Shown here: in pieces, positions 5,138-7,157 of the stretch
Position numbering within the stretch: the stretch's first letter is position 1
How the letters are laid out: each line of letters starts with the position of its first letter
Source: Gallionellaceae bacterium
GTDB lineage: Bacteria > Pseudomonadota > Gammaproteobacteria > Burkholderiales > Gallionellaceae
NCBI GenBank assembly: GCA_003445795.1
Contig: DMCN01000004.1
Coordinates: 1,881-9,037 of the forward strand
Length of the DNA stretch: 7,157 nucleotides
Direction of reading: 5' to 3'
Position numbers and translations under genes: made by a program
The notes under the pieces: generated by a model
Database searches by the model: none
Told to the model about the DNA's origin: nothing
The model's input: the letters and a program-made list of their open reading frames with translations, nothing else

Positions 5138-5698
5138 ATGACCGACATTCCAGAAAACGAGCCGCTTTCCCTACGTTCAGGCGACACCTGGAAGTGGAAA
5201 CGTACGCTCGCCGATTATCCGGCGGGCACTTGGACTCTGAAATACCGCTTCAAACACCCAACCGCAGCGGGTTTCGAGGTGGTTGCCACGGCAGACGGAA
5301 CAGACCACCTCGCTACTGTCGCTGCAGCAACTTCGGCAGGATATGCGGCAGGTGCATATTCATGGATCGCGTGGGTAGAGGGTGGTAGCAGCGAGAAATA
5401 CACGGTCGACACCGGCACACTGACGATTGACCCGGACTATCGAAGCGGAACCGCTGCTGCTGTCCTGGACGACCGAAGCCACGCGCAGAAGATGCTCACC
5501 GCCATCGAAACATGGCTTGAATCTCGCGATGTTGCTGTCGGCGAGTACGAGATCGCCGGTCGGCGCATGAAATACATCCCGATCGCGGAGCTGATCAAGC
5601 TTCGCAATCGATACAAGAACGAGGTCGCCTCGGCGGCGAATGCGGCGGCCATCGCAAAAGGCGAAGGCATCGGCCGCAAGATCCAATTCAGGGTTTAA
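5138..5698 (+). CDS. Putative head-tail connector: beta-rich N-terminal domain plus gpW-like C-terminal region
   Basis: The 186-residue product sits in the position of lambda W, between the large terminase and portal genes. Residues 1-100 are beta-rich (DTWKWKRTLADYP at 16-28, TWTLKYRFK, AGAYSWIAWVEGG, YTVDTGTLTID) and resemble small phage domains of the baseplate or Ig-like sort. Residues about 113-186 have the gpW pattern: an amphipathic helix (KMLTAIETWLESR), a beta hairpin (YEIAGRRMKYIPI), a long helix (AELIKLRNRYKNEVASA) and a basic tail ending GRKIQFRV. gpW closes the filled head and offers the tail a docking surface. I prefer ATG 5138 (MTDIPENEPL) to in-frame ATG 5123, but neither has a good ribosome site. 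It may be a known phage hypothetical family; the gpW link is pattern-based inference. Confidence 0.6.
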   Translation: MTDIPENEPLSLRSGDTWKWKRTLADYPAGTWTLKYRFKHPTAAGFEVVATADGTDHLATVAAATSAGYAAGAYSWIAWVEGGSSEKYTVDTGTLTIDPDYRSGTAAAVLDDRSHAQKMLTAIETWLESRDVAVGEYEIAGRRMKYIPIAELIKLRNRYKNEVASAANAAAIAKGEGIGRKIQFRV

Positions 5699-5701
5699 CC
5701 T

Positions 5702-7157
5702 ATGGGAATGCGCGAAATCTGGCAGCGCTGGTTCGGCAGTAAGCCTTCCCGCCGCGACAACTACTCTGCCACCTACGGCAGCGGCAACAGCGCAGGATTC
5801 GCCGGGGGTGGTGTTGGGCGGCTCACTGCCAGCATGGCAACCTGGTCTGGCGGCGTCAATTCAGACCTTGACGCATCGCTCGTCATCATGCGCGCCCGCG
5901 CACGCCAGCTGGCGCAGTCGAACGAATATGGCCGTCGATACCTGTCGCTGGTCGCCACCAATATCGTCGGTCATTCTGGCCCAAAACTGCAAGTGCGCGC
6001 CATGAAAGACCTGCGCGACCCCAATAAGCCGACTGTGCTGGATAAGTCAGCTAATGACGCGATCGAGATACATTGGGCAAAGTGGGGCGAAAAGGCTGAT
6101 ATCGCCGGGCGTATGAAGTTATCGCACATGCTGCGCATCACCGCAAAGAGCGTCGCGCGTGATGGCGAAGCGCTCATCCGCATCATCCGCGACCGCAAGC
6201 TGCCTTATGGCATGGCACTGCAACTGCTCGAAGCCGACCGCCTGGCGGAAAACATCAACATGACCCTATCCACCGGATCGATCCGACAGGGAGTGGAGAT
6301 CGATAGCACTGGCAGGCCGGTCGCTTATTGGGTCTACACATCGCATCCTGGCGATAGATACGGCACCGGCCAGCCCGGCGTCGAGCGCATTCCGGCCGGC
6401 GACATCATCCATGTATTTCTCCCGGAGCGTGCCGAACAAGTGCGCGGATATACCTGGTTCCACGCTGTCCTGCTGCGCTCTGCCCAGCTGCACGGTTACA
6501 ACGAGGCAGCCGTCACCGCTGCCCGCATCGGCGCATCCAAGATCGCCGCGTTGGAACGGACCGATGAAGCGCCAGACGCCACAGACTCGATGGGAGACGA
6601 CAAGATCGGCGGCGCCATCCAGATGAACGTAGAAGCCGGAGAAATGTTCGAACTTCCTCCTGGCTATAAACTGTCCAGCTGGAATCCAGATTACCCGCAC
6701 GCCAATTACGAGAGCTTCGTCAAGACCGCCATGCGCGGCATCAGCGCCGGCGTGGACGTTGCCACACACAACCTCTCAGGCGACATGACGGACGTGAACT
6801 ACAGCTCCGCCCGCATCGCCGAGTTGTCCGAGCGCGAGCAATGGGTTGTGCTGCAGGACTGGTTCATCAGCGCCACTAGTGGCTTAATATACGAACAATG
6901 GCTGGCCGGCGCCATGTTGCGCGGCGACATCACCTTCGAAGTATCTGGAAAGTCTCTCCCGGCAGACAAATACACCAAATTCTTCAATGCATCTCGCTTC
7001 CAGGGGCGCAGATGGAGTTGGGTAGACCCGAGCAAAGAGGTGGACGCCAGCGAAAAACTGATCGCCACAGGATTGTCCAGCCGTTCCGAGATCGCCGCCA
7101 GCCAGGGTAAAGACTTCGACGACATCCTCGAAGAGATCAAGTACGAACAGCAAGCGA
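5702..7157 (+). CDS. Phage portal protein, lambda gpB family, 3'-truncated by window edge
   Basis: Forms the ring at the unique capsid vertex through which DNA enters and leaves, docking the terminase during packaging and the neck proteins afterwards. The frame is open from ATG 5702 to the last base, giving 485 residues and no stop; lambda gpB is about 533, so perhaps 30-60 residues are missing. Family-like segments are RARARQLAQSNEYGRRYLSL (64-83) followed by VATNIVGHSGPKLQVR, the clip/wing region LQLLEADRLAENIN (173-186), RGYTWFHAVLLRSAQLHGY (248-266), and the tunnel-helix region LSGDMTDVNYSSARIAELS (358-376). AGGG at 5690-5693 lies 8 bases upstream of the start, and the preceding stop is 3 bases away. 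The mid-protein RGYTWFH replaces the RGVPW seen in many relatives I recall. Confidence 0.93.
   Translation, partial: MGMREIWQRWFGSKPSRRDNYSATYGSGNSAGFAGGGVGRLTASMATWSGGVNSDLDASLVIMRARARQLAQSNEYGRRYLSLVATNIVGHSGPKLQVRAMKDLRDPNKPTVLDKSANDAIEIHWAKWGEKADIAGRMKLSHMLRITAKSVARDGEALIRIIRDRKLPYGMALQLLEADRLAENINMTLSTGSIRQGVEIDSTGRPVAYWVYTSHPGDRYGTGQPGVERIPAGDIIHVFLPERAEQVRGYTWFHAVLLRSAQLHGYNEAAVTAARIGASKIAALERTDEAPDATDSMGDDKIGGAIQMNVEAGEMFELPPGYKLSSWNPDYPHANYESFVKTAMRGISAGVDVATHNLSGDMTDVNYSSARIAELSEREQWVVLQDWFISATSGLIYEQWLAGAMLRGDITFEVSGKSLPADKYTKFFNASRFQGRRWSWVDPSKEVDASEKLIATGLSSRSEIAASQGKDFDDILEEIKYEQQA

Noticed and set aside
5104..5388. Alternative + frame starting MSAATPHAC
   Set aside because: It runs out of frame through the neck gene, is Arg/His/Cys-rich like a shadow, and the overlapping frame has a family-like product.
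6266..6769. 167-codon open frame on the minus strand
   Set aside because: It is antisense to the portal gene, whose + strand frame has clear family segments across the same bases.

Overview
The window looks like part of a tailed double-stranded DNA phage or prophage of a proteobacterium. Every supportable gene lies on the + strand in one tightly packed, high-GC block. The GpA-type large terminase, lambda gpB-type portal, Mor-like and TraR/DksA-like small regulators and compact phage adenine methyltransferase are typical of proteobacterial siphophages. No integrase, attachment site, host gene or tRNA is visible, so free phage and prophage cannot be separated, and the host cannot be placed more precisely than Proteobacteria (beta or gamma preferred, by inference).

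Layout: (1) 1-1321 is the 3' part of a replicative superfamily 3 helicase (DUF5906/NrS-1-like), open to the left edge, which begins in a run of at least 11 G. (2) 1321-1567 is non-coding and unusually structured. Copies of the octamer AACCACGC on the left face inverted copies on the right, across a 39-bp perfectly alternating purine-pyrimidine tract. It lies directly upstream of the small terminase, where lambda has cos, and directly downstream of the helicase, where an origin is also possible. (3) 1568-2095 is a small-terminase-like protein. (4) 2092-2518 is a phage DNA N6-adenine methyltransferase broken by one extra base in a G10 tract; nine Gs would restore the family sequence, so this is either a phase-variable OFF allele or a sequence error. 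(5) 2515-4437 is the GpA large terminase. (6) 4440-5081 holds three small genes: Mor-like, TraR/DksA-like and a Cys-rich protein. (7) 5082-5111 is a perfect 9-bp inverted repeat. (8) 5138-5698 is a beta-rich protein with a gpW-like C-terminal part. (9) 5702 to the right edge is the portal protein, cut by the window end.

The genes describe a DNA packaging module. The small terminase would recognise the packaging site and the large terminase would cut and translocate DNA through the portal, while the gpW-like protein would help close the neck. Three junctions use ATGA or GTGA stop/start overlaps and the others are only 1-3 bases apart, except at the 5082 hairpin, so the block from 1568 to the right edge probably acts as one polycistronic unit. 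The most interesting signals are the iteron/Z-DNA region and the poly-G methyltransferase embedded between the two terminase genes.
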